A stretch of 64,000 bases of DNA. Source: Pleodorina starrii (taxonomy: Eukaryota; Chlorophyta; Chlorophyceae; Chlamydomonadales; Volvocaceae). The first letter of the stretch is position 1. Every line of letters begins with the position of its first letter. The stretch covers positions 372,001-436,000 of the forward strand of contig BRXU01000001.1 of the NCBI GenBank assembly GCA_030267565.1. The letters are read 5' to 3'. Shown in pieces: positions 33,945 to 45,500 of the stretch. The notes beneath the pieces were generated by a model. It was not told where the DNA came from, did not search any database, and worked only from the letters and a program-made list of their open reading frames with translations. A program made the position numbers and the translations under genes.

Positions 33945-35377
33945 TGGCGCTGTACGAAGTGCGTGTAGATAGCGGCAGGGTAGATCAATCGACCGAGTAG
34001 AATTGATGACCCACTTTTTAAGGTGTAAGATTGACGTGCGTGGGCAGCACGCAGCACGACATGCAAGGCAGGTGGGTCGGGGTAGGTGTGACGTCGGTCT
34101 TCGCCTAGGGTAGTTTACGGTAGTGGGCGAATCGCGTGAATCGTGCTTTCTTGTGGCCGGCGCAGCTGAATCGAAACGGCGAGAATAGTAAGGACGGCTT
34201 TGTTTATTTTCGCCCTCACTAAGCTTGGTCGCGTTTTGCTGAATATACACATATATAGATGTGCGGTGGCGGGCGCGGCGGGCGGTGATCGTAACGGTGC
34301 GGACCCACCTCGGATGGAAATCAACTGGCTCTTGATCACGCAAGTTCGATTAGCCGCTGTCGCGACATCACCGCCCCTAAGTCTGGCGGGGTTGGGTCGA
34401 TCCGGCAAGCGGCGGAGGCTGCGCTGTTTGTCGGCCGCCGTACGTTATTGGCCGCACCAGCCCTACCTTGTATGTAGGGCGACGGTGTTACGTGAACGGA
34501 CCAATAGCATATATAGTCCCGACTGGTCCCGATTTAAAGAGACGGAGACGGGTTATGAGAAGGGTATTGCGGGCGTAGAAGGCGACTCTGAGCGAAATAA
34601 TATGTGCTGGTATATAAGTACATCGATGGATGAGCTACAGGATGTCGGATCAGTTTACCGTCACCGGCAGTTTACCGTCCGTATTTCCTGTTATTGCGGA
34701 TTTGCGTAGTTTGTTGGTTCTACGTCAGTCTTGGTTGTTCGCTTTCGAGTTCGTAACGTAGTATAGCTTACGTGAAGATCTCGGGAGTAGGATGTCGTAC
34801 AGTTGTTTCGCGTATTTTAGTCGAGTCTTTGGCTTGTTGCCTTGTCTCGATTTGCTCTCAGGCAGTCGCCTGTGAGCAACTAGTAGGCCCCTTTCGTTAG
34901 GTTAAGGACCTGGCCTAGCGGAAGAGACATGTAAGGTCTTTCATCGTCACTCTTTTCCCTTGCCTGGCCGAGATACTTCCATCGTCCTCGTAATTGCACC
35001 ATTGGTGCAATACTGAGCATTATGTGGTCAGCCGTTCTGCGTGGACCCGACTTCGCCAGCAGCCGGTCGATGATCCTATCTACGTTACGGTGACGCCTCG
35101 TCGCGAGTGTGCCGCATTGCCGTTGCGCCATTTATGTATATTTGGTGCATGTGAAACAGCTTTACTGGATGCAGCGCATTTTCCCATAGTCCGGGGTAGG
35201 CACATGGTTCGTTCGTGTGCAGTCATGTGATTCGACAGCTCCTGCAACAAGGCCTCGGTACCGACAAGACAAGCGGGCTACCGGGCAAAACAAGATGCCG
35301 AGTACGCGCGTCCGCGTCCCGGAACTCCCAGTGTTCTACACTTACTTGCAGAAAATGAAAAGCTCTAAAGGCTTTTT
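33945..35377. other. 3' UTR of the hypothetical gene, then unassigned sequence
   Basis: TGTAA at 34024-34028 is the likely poly(A) signal of the preceding gene. Beyond it lies AT-richer DNA with a TATATATAG stretch near 34250 and scattered short open frames lacking domains. Nothing else was recognised up to the hairpin-ended element at 35378. Confidence 0.45.
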
Positions 35378-36326
35378 GGGCGGGGCCCCAGCGCGAAGCG
35401 CCCAGGGGGGCCCCGCCCTGTAGGATTGCCCATGTCCGTGTCTGGGTTCTGGGATGGAAGTAATTGGACAAGTGCAGACTTTCGGCCAACGGAAAGGCTG
35501 CATAAGTAAAAGATTACATTCTTTATTGCACGGTAAATTTATTATTGGAACCCAACATCGCATGAGTACAAACCAGTTTGGCAGTCTCCATGGACCGAGG
35601 CCGAGGTCAAACCATCACCTCTCGGCCTATAATTAATTCCAGAAGAGTCATCGTTCCTTAAGGTGGAATTCTGACATGACGGCGTGAAATGAATCTTCGT
35701 TTCGGAAACAAACTATGTTTGCATTGCAAACATTCTTCCCGCGACCACACCACAGCAGCTCTGCTAGCCGGTCCGATCGTCTTGACGCATATTGCTATTA
35801 CAAAGGTTGCAAGGTGCAAACCATGAGGGGCAAAATGCTGGTTGTTGGACGCCAAGCCGCCGATGCACGCACGATTCATCTGCGGGCCGCCCAACAAGTC
35901 CAGTCGGCAACCTAGGGGACTTCTACATTCCCTGTCCTAATGTTTTCAAGCCTCCTCTACGACGAATACCTCGGTAGCGAAGACTGTGCACTCTCGTCGG
36001 CAACTGCACGTCATCATCGCGACCCTCTCAAACAGTTCCGCTGTCCTTCTATTGGCAAGTCAGCCTGCGTGATGTGTGAATGATACACTGCATGTCTACT
36101 GTCAAGTAACTTCAGCCAATGCGCTGGCCGGAAGAGTTGCACAGTGCCGAGACGGCGCGCGATGCTAAACATGTGGCGGATTGCTGAAAGCTCTGGCTGT
36201 CTATCAGCAGGAATGTTGACACTCTCACACTTCACGCCCTCGCCGCCCTAGCCCTTCAACTCCACCCGTACGGATTGAACGGGGCCCCGCCCTTTTTCCG
36301 GCTTCAAGGAAGCCGACACCAACCCC
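35378..36326 (-). mobile_element. Hairpin-ended non-autonomous element, copy 1 (949 bp)
   Basis: Read on the minus strand it starts GGGGTTGGTGTCGGCTTCC and ends in a GC-rich hairpin: GGGCGGGGCCCC pairs with GGGGCCCCGCCC around a GCGCGAAGCGC core. The first 1.1 kb of the large insertion at 43884-48363 is the same sequence in the opposite orientation, and that copy ends in the same hairpin. Each copy is bordered by AA on both sides (TT on the plus strand here). No ORF with a domain is present. The ends fit neither LTR, hAT, Mutator nor classical Helitron rules well, so the class stays open. Confidence 0.75.
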
Positions 36327-37170
36327 TTGTCGGCTGTGATGGGCGGCAGGATGGCAGAGGCGCTGCGAACAAGGGGACAAGCTCGGCGAAGGTACACCAC
36401 GTACGCCCGCCTACTTGATCCTGCAGCAGCGACACTGACCAAGCCGCACCGGACACGACAACAAGGGGAATAGGGACCGACGTATTCCCTACCTCCTTGA
36501 GCTACCGGTTAGAGGATGAAGATGATCGCCGTGCGACACTATCAAGAGAAGTACTCGTGCTGTCAACCTCCAGGGGACTGCACGGGGCCTGTTGCCTAGC
36601 TCAGAACTTTACAAGTGTTCAGAGCCGAAAAGCAACCAGACAGGCTCGCTTTCAGCCTTAAATACGCACAACAGTTCATCACGGAATCCTCGGATAAGCG
36701 TAAGGCCCCGGATTACGGAACGCCGGACACGGGCCCCGGTGTTCCTACCACCAACGCTCACACAGCGATGCGATACGTCTTACTAACTAACAACACATAG
36801 ATCACAACATTTACGCCATAACGCGCCCACTAGCGGCGCGTGCGACACACAACTCGCAAAGATCCGTAACCAAGTGACCGCGAACGGGCGATCACACCAG
36901 TCAGACTGGCGAGCAGTCATGCAAGTACGACTGCACCGAAATCAAGTTCTTCTAATAAGCAAACAGACAAAAACAGTTCTTGCCGTTAATTAACCGTTTG
37001 ACGGCAATTCGTCGATGACACCCAAACGCTCTGTCAGCTGTCGGAACAGCTGGCTGCACAAAAGACCAAACATGTGCCTAGTGACCAGTTCCCCCCCCAG
37101 CGGGTAGGACTACAATGGACGAAAAACGCTGAATTATTTGAGAACGACGGCACCGCTTATGCGATGTCCT
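36327..37170. other. Unassigned sequence next to the gag-only element
   Basis: No gene recognised. The last five bases (GTCCT) are the left copy of the target duplication of the element at 37171. An open frame reading from about 36995 into that LTR has no known domain. Confidence 0.4.
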
Positions 37171-37399
37171 TGTTACGGAAACGAGTCTGTGCGCAGCAAG
37201 ACACCTTAATGTGTTACATCATCTTGAGAGAGAGAACCAAAGAGGCTTGCATCCCTCATATAGGAGATGCAGATACGCCTCCGTACAAGGGCCCTACAGG
37301 GCCCCTAACAAGGGCCTCACAAAGGACTCACAAGGCCCTCGCAACTAACTACCAAACTGGAGAGCTAGGGACTGACCGGAGAGACACCTATTCGCAACA
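37171..37399 (-). repeat. 3' LTR of the gag-only element
   Basis: 229 bp, same as 39284-39512. It contains AGGGCCCTACAGGGCCCCT, a short internal near-palindrome, and the purine tract GTGGGAG abuts it at 37406-37400 on the minus strand. Confidence 0.9.
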
Positions 37400-38367
37400 C
37401 TCCCACGCGGGCAGTCACTACTTCCACTCGGCTTCACACAAACAGCAAACCGCAGAAAAGAAACTCAAGCAACCTCTAGCAGGAAGCAAGCACAAACGGG
37501 AAGTCACGACAGCGCAAGCTCCCACGCTTTCACACAACTAAGCAAAGCAAAACAGGGTTGCTACGGAGCACCCAACTACAGGCAAGCAAACTCAGGCAAG
37601 GGGTTTCGCACGCGAGTACTAGCGAGCAAAGCACAAATCGCACGCACGCAAACGCAACGCGCTGATCTGTTCCATACGTCAAGGGAGATCAGGCGTACTA
37701 ACCGAAGCTAACACGCAGAGTCACGGCAAAGCAAGTGTACGACAGCTCACAGAGCAGTCAGCACACACGTGGTGTCTAAACCACTGCCAAACACAACAAA
37801 AGACAAGCAAACGGAAATACGACAGCTTGCACGGCAGTCGGCACACTCGCGGCGCCTGACCAAAGGTGTCAAGCACAAGCAGGCAGACAGCTCAAATCAG
37901 CGTTAGTCCTGCAGTACAGATCTAAGCAAATGCGCGGCCTAGTTCATCGCTGGCCCAACTCGGATAGCAGGCAATCACACTCGGACTGCACAAACATCGC
38001 AAACACGGCTGAGCCCTAAGCTGGCTCCTCAGAAGTACGGAAACGCGGCCAGACACACAGCTGGTCCACAAAAGTACAGAAGCGCGGCCACGTACTTCGC
38101 TGGCTCTACGGAAAACGGCAAACTAGCTAGGAATGCCAAAACACGACCAAGTTCTCGGTGGCCCCCGGGAAGCACTCAGTCAGACCCCTGCTGACCGGAA
38201 AACGTTAGCCAGAGACCCCTGCCCTGGTCCACAAACACGAGCGTCGCTCCAATCTCCCACGGAGCCGCAAAACCGCCTGCCACTCAAGTACGACAGGCAA
38301 ACCTAGGTCCTGGAAACTCCCACGGAACCCGGAAACCCTCAAGCACCACTCCTAGGGTCTTATCCCC

Positions 38368-39222
38368 TTAGGCAATCAGCTGGCGGCGCGGCCGCTGCAC
38401 GGGCTGCTCCTCTACGGGAGCCATGCGCACGTTGTTGGCAGCGACAAGGTGGCGGCGCTGCTGCGCGGGCTGCTGCTGCGCGGGCTGCTGCTGCTGCACC
38501 TGCGCACCCCCGTTCGCCCCCTCGCCCTCCTGAGCCGCCAACTCCGCCTTCTTGCGGCGGCAGTTGCGCTCAATGTGCCCCGTCATCCCGCAGTGCCAGC
38601 ACTTGCGCATGTCCCGGCCCCCCTCCTTCCCCACCGCCGCCGTCAACGCCATCTCACGCGGGCGCGACTCCATGTCGGCCTCCACCGTCGTGAGGAAGTG
38701 CTCGACCTTGTCAACGGTGTCAATCTCCTCGTTGTTCAGCCCAATGAGCTTGGCCGTCTGGTAGCCAGAGCTCAGACCGTTGAAGAGGATGCCCACAGCC
38801 ATCTCCTCGGGGATGTCGTCGCCGCACGCCCGGTACTCGAGCCTCAGACGGCGGAACCGGCTCACGTAGCGCGAGATGTCCTCGTCCTTGAAGTCCCACT
38901 TGAAGTTGAGGAGCTCCCGCTGCTTGCTCAGGCGGAAGCTACGGTCGACGACGCAGTACCTGGCCAGGACAGAGGTCCACAAGTCTGGGGCCGACTCGCA
39001 GTTGTCGAACAAGTGCTTGTCCTCGGGCTTGATGAACCTCTTGATATGCCCTTGAGCCTTCATGTCGACGTTGTGATCGACCGCTGCCAAAGCGCCGTCG
39101 TCCATATACCGCAAGACGACGGCATCGGCCAGGCCCTTCCGCTGCAACTCGCCATAGACCTGAGCTTTGACAAGTTGGTAATTGTCCTTAGAGATATACT
39201 CTATCCCATCCCGTCCACCCAT
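38368..39222 (-). CDS. Copia-type Gag protein of the TR-GAG element
   Basis: 284 residues. The central helical region resembles Copia gag (UBN2-type): LLNFKWDFKDEDISRYVSRF and MAVGILFNGLSSGYQTAKL. A CCHC zinc knuckle CWHCGMTGHIERNC sits at about residues 210-223, followed by a Gln/Ala/Pro stretch and RRHLVAANNVRMAPV near the end. The autonomous Copia at 41734 has RRHLVAANMVAPV directly before its protease, so this Gag stops where the protease would begin. It presumably forms particles and is mobilised by enzymes supplied in trans. The start ATG at 39222 is about 60 bases from the primer site, as expected for an LTR element leader. Confidence 0.88.
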   Translation of the reverse strand: MGGRDGIEYISKDNYQLVKAQVYGELQRKGLADAVVLRYMDDGALAAVDHNVDMKAQGHIKRFIKPEDKHLFDNCESAPDLWTSVLARYCVVDRSFRLSKQRELLNFKWDFKDEDISRYVSRFRRLRLEYRACGDDIPEEMAVGILFNGLSSGYQTAKLIGLNNEEIDTVDKVEHFLTTVEADMESRPREMALTAAVGKEGGRDMRKCWHCGMTGHIERNCRRKKAELAAQEGEGANGGAQVQQQQPAQQQPAQQRRHLVAANNVRMAPVEEQPVQRPRRQLIA

Positions 39223-39270
39223 TTTATCTCGTGTGGTGAAAAACGGTAATCGCTCTCCGCCGCGCTAAGC

Positions 39271-39283
39271 GGGGCTCATAACC
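39271..39283 (-). promoter_or_regulatory. Primer-binding site of the gag-only element
   Basis: On the minus strand GGTTATGAGCCCC follows the 5' LTR directly. Its complement GGGGCTCATAACC contains the CAT anticodon and flanking loop of initiator tRNA-Met, i.e. priming from an internal tRNA fragment, as known for Drosophila copia. Confidence 0.75.
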
Positions 39284-39512
39284 TGTTACGGAAACGAGTC
39301 TGTGCGCAGCAAGACACCTTAATGTGTTACATCATCTTGAGAGAGAGAACCAAAGAGGCTTGCATCCCTCATATAGGAGATGCAGATACGCCTCCGTACA
39401 AGGGCCCTACAGGGCCCCTAACAAGGGCCTCACAAAGGACTCACAAGGCCCTCGCAACTAACTACCAAACTGGAGAGCTAGGGACTGACCGGAGAGACAC
39501 CTATTCGCAACA
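39284..39512 (-). repeat. 5' LTR of the gag-only element
   Basis: 229 bp, no difference seen from 37171-37399, which implies a recent insertion. Confidence 0.9.
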
Positions 39513-39902
39513 GTCCTCCACGAAACCGCTCTGCTTAACCACCAACCGCCGAATGGCGGGCGACGCGAAAACCACCAGCCACATGAACAGCTCCTGACCG
39601 GCCTCGAACGGGCACCTAAACATCAACAACCTATCCTGCCTCTGCAACGACTTCAACCAGCGCATGCGAACCTCATCCGCACCCGAGACATACGACATCG
39701 GAACCCGCGCTACCACGAAGCTCTGGGCCACCTTCAGCGCCGCCGGAATTGCAAGATCCAGAGGCGCACCCGTAACCGACAGGAACACCGACTCTACCGA
39801 CGACAACTGCTTTTTCGCCGCCTCGTAGAACCCTGGCACGAGCGGCTCGCGCGCATTTGACAACTTCTGCAGGGGGCGGCCGATGCGAGTCGGTGCGGCC
39901 AC
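39513..39902 (-). pseudogene. Open frame broken near its 3' end by the gag-only element, unknown family
   Basis: The minus-strand frame from 39902 down to 39513 encodes about 130 residues with protein-like composition (GFYEAAKKQLSSVESVFLSV, SGADEVRMRWLKSLQRQDRL). It meets the TR-GAG insertion at the GTCCT duplication. Reading on across the other side of the insertion, it would have ended four codons later (stop at 37159-37157). The frame is open upstream without a clear ATG, so it may be a last exon or part of an older element. I do not recognise the family. Confidence 0.4.
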
Positions 39903-40655
39903 GTACGTGCCACTCGCGATAGGTAGTTAGGTTCATCCGCGCTTGTATATAGATAAATAGAAGCGGAGAGCTAGCTTTGATTCGTTACTTTACCTTGTTA
40001 TTAGCCGCAATCCTGGTCATTCGAGAGCGAGAATGGGAGAGACAAACGTAGTTACGTAGGGACATGCGGGCCGCCGCCTTTGCGGTGACTGGGCGGATTT
40101 ATTTCGACGTGCTGCTGGTAGCGTAGACCAACCTGGGCTTGCTTGCCAGTGTAGCCGGCGTAGGTGAGGCACGCTGTTCATTCCGCACCCTGACACGCAC
40201 ATACAGTTCCAAAGGGGCGTTTGGGATGGATAACAGGGAACGCATATTGCGCAGTTGTGAGGCCCGTTATTATTGATAAGCGCCACATGCACATGAGCAG
40301 ATACCGTCTTCGAGGGGTTTCTTCGCCTTGGCCCGGTTTTTTTATTATGGCCCATCACTGTTTCGGCTCCCTCGTCGCTTAGTCGAGGACGCGTGTTGGT
40401 GCGGTTTCACGCGCCGTCGCTTGTTTGCCGGTAGAGGAAGTAAAGAGCGAGCGAGCGCGGGTGCGGCGGCGGCATCGTCCGATCGAGGGAGCCGAATGGT
40501 AGCTAGGGCTTTCCGTTCATCCTTCGGGAGCGTCTTAACGACTGAGTCGTATGCGTAACACGCAGTCATACTACATACAATCAAGAGTGAGCGTTCGACC
40601 CTGCTGGACAGTTACCGTGCACGCACGTGGCGCAGCCGTCATCCTCGCTCCAGCC
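39903..40655. other. Unassigned sequence
   Basis: No gene recognised. Short open frames on both strands lack domains. CAGCC at 40651-40655 is the left target duplication of the TRIM element. Confidence 0.4.
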
Positions 40656-41008
40656 TGTAACGTATGGCAAAGGCACTAGTTGACATTTCCGGGTATCTCC
40701 CAGACGTTACACTCCCCCCCCTTTGGAGGGACCGTCCCGGGACCGGTTTTAGCCCCTCACTCACCACCAATCATCCGCAGCAACCGTCTAGAGACGACAT
40801 TGCGTCAGGTCAGGGCCACCACGCCTGCCTCAAGCCTCAGATTTAGAGCGAGGACCTTTGCTGACGTCTGTCAGGATCGAACCCACGACCATAGCTTTCG
40901 CAGTGGTTCCCCGCCTAGAGCAGGTTTCTAGGGTCCGAGTCTCGATACCATTTGTAACGTATGGCAAAGGCACTAGTTGACATTGCCGGGTATCTCCCAG
41001 ACGTTACA
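40656..41008 (-). mobile_element. Complete TRIM/SMART miniature LTR element, 353 bp
   Basis: Two 56-bp direct repeats (40656-40711 and 40953-41008, one mismatch) begin TGTAACG and end CGTTACA. Both ends are flanked by CAGCC (40651-40655 and 41009-41013). Read on the minus strand, the 5' LTR is followed after two bases by TGGTATCGAGACTCGGACC, a primer site of the TGGTATC (tRNA-Met 3' end) type. The 3' LTR is preceded by the purine tract AAAGGGGGGGGGAG. The interior of 241 bp has no ORF. All cis-acting parts of an LTR retrotransposon are therefore present in 353 bp. The same primer phrase TGGTATCGAGACT occurs in the gag-only element at 52-54.9 kb, a possible mobilising relative. Confidence 0.9.
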
Positions 41009-41272
41009 CAGCCAAAAAGTGCGGTTATTTATTCAGCAGAGAATGGCCACCCCATATGGATAATGGCCAACCCATATTCTAGACTCCCCGCCCCTTTTCC
41101 AAAGATTAAATGTCCTTTCGGTCAGAAACCCAGTCATGCACCCAGTCATAAACCCAGTCATGTACGGTGGCCAGTCATGCTGTGCAGGTCGAACGCTCCC
41201 TCGTGCCGTGTGGCGATTGATTGACGCGACCACGCGCGCATCGGCGCAGACCGCGTCTCTTTCTCTCTTAGC
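41009..41272. other. Short unassigned stretch between the TRIM and the inverted-repeat arm
   Basis: Contains a short tandem phrase CCCAGTCATGCACCCAGTCATAAACCCAGTCATG around 41130-41160 and otherwise nothing recognised. Confidence 0.4.
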
Positions 41273-41453
41273 GCTGTCGAGAGCAAGCGCGGGTGATACG
41301 AATGCGCGGTTGGACGCAACAGGTCGCGAATGACGGTTGAATGTGGAACGGACTAACCTAACGCCCCGCGAACCTGTATGTGCGGCAGACAACGCTGAAG
41401 TGTGTGAACTAGCCCGCTCCTGTATGAGCAAGACGTAGATGTTGGTGTAAAAG

Positions 41454-41617
41454 TGTTGAGAAGTGGTTTGTTCAGCCTTGCTACGCCGAGGTTTCGGAGG
41501 CCTGTACGGCGATCTTAGGGTCGCCTGGCTCTGTGGTGTTCTGGTGGTCTCAGTGAGAGAGATTTCTTTGTAACAACCGTTCGAATGCCTGAGTAAACGT
41601 CTGCTCCATTCTTAACA
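41454..41617 (+). repeat. 5' LTR of the Copia element
   Basis: 164 bp, TGTTGAG...TTAACA, one base different from the 3' LTR (GGCTCTG here, GGTTCTG there). Confidence 0.93.
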
Positions 41618-41630
41618 GGTTATGAGCCCC
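41618..41630 (+). promoter_or_regulatory. Primer-binding site of the Copia element
   Basis: GGTTATGAGCCCC, complementary to the anticodon loop and stem (CTCATAACC) of initiator tRNA-Met rather than to a tRNA 3' end, indicating half-tRNA priming. Confidence 0.8.
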
Positions 41631-44600
41631 GCGCTTAGACGCGCGTGAGGTTGTTCCCTACACCTTAGCCAGCTGCGGGAGGCAGGCTCGGCCACAATAG
41701 GTTAGGATGACGGGGTAAATTGGACCTTCGGTAATGTATTCCGCAGAGACTTGGTGTTTTGCGGAGTCCTCGGTGAAAGTAATGCTGGGCTACAAGGGAG
41801 TCTTAGCCGCCATCGAGGATGATGTGGCTGCGCGTGAAGCCCTTCCACCGGAGAAGAAGCAATCTGCGTATTCCATAGTCATGATGCACGTCAAGGGGGA
41901 TGAGCGGCCCAGCCTCGAGATTTACAGAACGGCGAAGGCTTTGTATGATGCGCTGCACAACAAGTATGCGCAGCGGTCCCAGGCGGCCCAGGCTATTCTC
42001 TTGAAGGAGTATACGTCATTCGTCATGGGCTTCGACGAGACGTTGCTTACGTACGCCACCCGTTTCAAGAATCTGTGCATCCGGATGCGGGCCGCTGGCA
42101 TGCACTACACCGAGGCGCAGAACGTCACCACCGTGCTCAACGGACTGCCCGACTCGTCCTACAGCGTTTTCAAGACGATCGTGACCGAGGTCGGCGTCGA
42201 GACGGTGGACGACCTGGAGCGGCGCATGATCAACGAGTCACTGCGCTGTGCCGAGAGCGCCAAGCAGGCGTCCGCCAATGCTGTTGCAACTGGCAACGCG
42301 GGCGGACGCGGCAACGGCAGCGGTTTCGGCAGTGGCCGCGGCAACGGCGGCGGCCACGGCGGCGGCAGCGGCAGCGGTGGCGGCAAGTACAACCCGCACA
42401 AGAACCTGGACTGCCGCTACTGCAACAAGCGTGGGCACATCGAGAGGAACTGCCGCAAGAAGGAGCGGGACGAGCAGGAGCGGTCGCGGGCGCAGCAGGC
42501 GCCCCAGGCGCAGGCAGCGCAGGCCGCGCAGCCCCAGCCGCCTCAGCAGCGGCAGGGGCAGGCGCCTGGCCAGCGACGGCACTTGGTGGCCGCCAACATG
42601 GTGGCGCCGGTGCACACGGCGCAGGACGAGTGGCTGTTCGACACCGGAGCGGAGGAGCACGTCACGGGCGACATCGGCGCCCTCGTCGACATTATTCCGG
42701 TGGCGAAGGAGGTGGAGTTCAAATCGCCTTTTTCGTCTGCGGTTGCGGCTAAGCTGAAGGGGCGTGTCACGTTGGGCGCGGACGGTTTTGGGGATGATGT
42801 TACGGTGAGCGCGTACCTGGTGCCGGGGTTCGAGCTGAACCTGCTGTCGGAGAAGGCCTTGAAGAGGGATTTCGGCTGTGTTTCGACCGTTCTTTGTGGG
42901 GACGGGTCGTATATCGAGATCCAGGGGGCCCCCGCGCTAAAGCTCCACTACCGGCAAGGCATGTATTACGTGCGTTCGAGGCAGCTGATCACGGTGTACC
43001 CAGCTTTGGCGGAGGAGGTCCCGGCGGCAACGCAGCCGCCGGCGGAGCCGCGGGCTCCCCCGAGCCCGGGCCCTGGCAGTGTTCCGAGCGCTGGGCCTGA
43101 GGCCTCCCCTACCGCGGGGCGGGGCGGTTCTGCGGGAGCGGGGCCCGGGTCCTCCCTGCAGCGGGAGCGCCAGGCTATGCTGGGCAAGATCGATGAGGCG
43201 CAGCGCAACCGCGAGGGGCAGCGCAGTCCCCCGCGGTGGTTTGTGGAGGAGGTCTGCAAGAAAGTTGTCCGTGAGATGGCTGCAGAGCGCGCGCGGGAGA
43301 AGGCAGAGGAGGATGATAGTGATCGGGCCCGGCTGCGCGCCAAGTTGGAGAAACGCCGGGCTGAACGAGAGGAAAAGGCAGCCGCGTTAAGGCGAGTGAT
43401 GTTTCCGCGGCTTTCCAGTTGCCGCGGTTTGTCTCAAGCGCGCACGCGGGTGTCTACGGCGCACCGGATGCTGGGGCACCCGGACCTCAGCACCATGCGC
43501 GCGATGGCCCAGCACTCGATGGTGAAGGGGTTGGGCTATACCGTGGCGGACGTTGACGCCGCGAAGGGCATGGTCTGCGAACCCTGTGCGTTGGGGAAGC
43601 AGAGCCAGCAGCCGCACGTGTCGTCGGGGCATGTGAGCACGAAGCCACTGCAGTTGGTGCACATGGATCTGTGCGGTCCGATGCCGGTCAAGGCTGTGGA
43701 TGGCGACGCGCGGTACTTTGCTACGTTCTACGATGATTACAGCAAGTACTCCGAAGTGCGCCTTCTCCCTTCGAAGGACAAGGTTGGGGAGTTGGTCGAG
43801 GAGGTTCTGAAGTCGTGGGAGACCCGGACGGGCTGCAAGTTGCTCAGCGTCCGGACTGACCGGGGCACGGAGTACGTGAACAAGGGGTTGGTGTCGGCTT
43901 CCTTGAAGCCGGAAAAAGGGCGGGGCCCCGTTCAATCCGTACGGGTTAAGTTGAGTGCTAGGGCGGCGAGGGCGTGAAGTGTGAGAGTGTCGACATTCCT
44001 GCTGATAGACAGCCAGAGCTTTATTACCGAAATGCCTGCTAGCCGAGTCGTTAGCAAGGCCTGCCGGCGCCGCGCGAAGCGCGTCATCCCGCCGGGTGCA
44101 TGAGCGCATCGACCGAAATACGGCATCATTTCCAAAGCGAGCGGCGAGGGCGTCAAGTGTGAGAGTGTCGATATTACTGCTCATAGACAGCCCGAGCTTT
44201 ATTCACGAAATGCCTGCGGCTTCAGCAATGCGCCCCACGTATAGCATCGCGCTCTATCTATCTCGGCACTGTGTAACTCTACTTCCGGCAAGCGCATTGG
44301 CTGAAGTTATTTGACAGTAGACATGGAGCGTATCATTCACATATCACGCAGGCTGGCTTGCCAATAGAAGGACAGCGGAACTGTTAGTTTGCGAGGGCCG
44401 CGACGACATGCACTTGCCGGCGAGAGTGCACAGGCTTCGCTACCGAGGTATTTGCCGTATCGTAGAGCAGGCTTGACAACTTTAACATTAGGACCGGGAC
44501 TGTGGAAGTCCCCTAGGTTGCCGACTGCATCATGCGTGCATGCATTTGCGGCTTGGCGTCCAACAACCAGCAGTTTGCCCCTCATGGTTTGCTCCTTGCA

Positions 44601-45059
44601 ACCTTTGTAATAGAAATGTGCGTCAAGTCGGTCGTACCGGCAAGCAGAGCTGCTGTGGTGTGGTCGCGGCTCGCGGGAAGAATGTTCGCAATGCAAACAT
44701 AGTTGGTTGCTTGCCGAAACGAAGATTCATTTCACGCCGTCATGTCAGAATTCCACTGTAAGGAACGATGCATTTTCTGGAATTAATTCTAGGCCGAGAG
44801 GTGTTGGTTTGACCTCGGCCTCGGTGCATGGAGACTGCCAAACTGGTTTGTACTCGTTCGATGTTGGGTTCCAATAATAAATTTACCGTGCAATAAAGCA
44901 TGTAATCTTTTACTTATGCAGACTTTCCGTTGGCCGAAAGTCTACACTTGTCCAATTACTTCCATCCCACATCCCACGCACGTCCCACGCACGGACATGG
45001 GCAATCCTACAAGCGCGCGCCCTTTGGGCCGCGGGCTGCCGTAGCGCCCGTTGCGGATG

Positions 45060-45500
45060 CGGATGCGGACGCGACGCGACGCGACGCTATGCTCCACGCT
45101 ACGGTCCGCTATGCTCCATTACGATTCGCTACGCAACGCTATGCTACACTACGCTACGCTAGGCTACATGACGCGATGCGAGGCGACGCAACGCGACGCG
45201 ACGCTACACTACGTTACGTGACGCGATGTGATGCTATGCTACGCTCCGCGATGCTCCATGCTACGCTCCGCTACGCTCCATTACGATCCGCTACGCAACG
45301 TTATGCTACGCTATGCTACGCTACGTTACGCTAGGCTACATGACGCGACGACGCGACATCGTGTTGCATTGTGTAGCATTGCAATGCGTTCGTGCATGCT
45401 GTGCTGCACTACACGACGCGACGCGACGCGACGCGACGTGACGTGACACGACGCGACGCAACGCGACACGATGCGACGCGACGCAACATGACGCGGCGCG
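45060..45500 (+). repeat. GCTAC / GCGAC pentanucleotide array 1
   Basis: Imperfect 5-base tandem repeats alternate between CTACG and CGACG words. Long open frames here encode ATLRY-like repeats and are by-products. Confidence 0.9.

Larger units (their letters stand above)
37171..39512 (-). mobile_element. Gag-only Copia derivative (TR-GAG type), 2342 bp
   Basis: Two 229-bp LTRs (37171-37399 and 39284-39512) look identical by eye and start and end TGTT...AACA. GTCCT flanks both ends (37166-37170 and 39513-39517), a 5-bp target duplication. On the minus strand the upstream LTR is followed at once by the primer site GGTTATGAGCCCC (39283-39271), and the downstream LTR is preceded by the purine tract GTGGGAG (37406-37400). 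Both signals are the same as in the full Copia at 41454. Between them lie one gag gene and about 0.97 kb of apparently non-coding DNA; there is no protease, integrase or reverse transcriptase. Confidence 0.9.

Noticed and set aside
38449..39249. 266-codon plus-strand open frame
   Set aside because: Antisense to the gag gene of the TR-GAG element, no domain.
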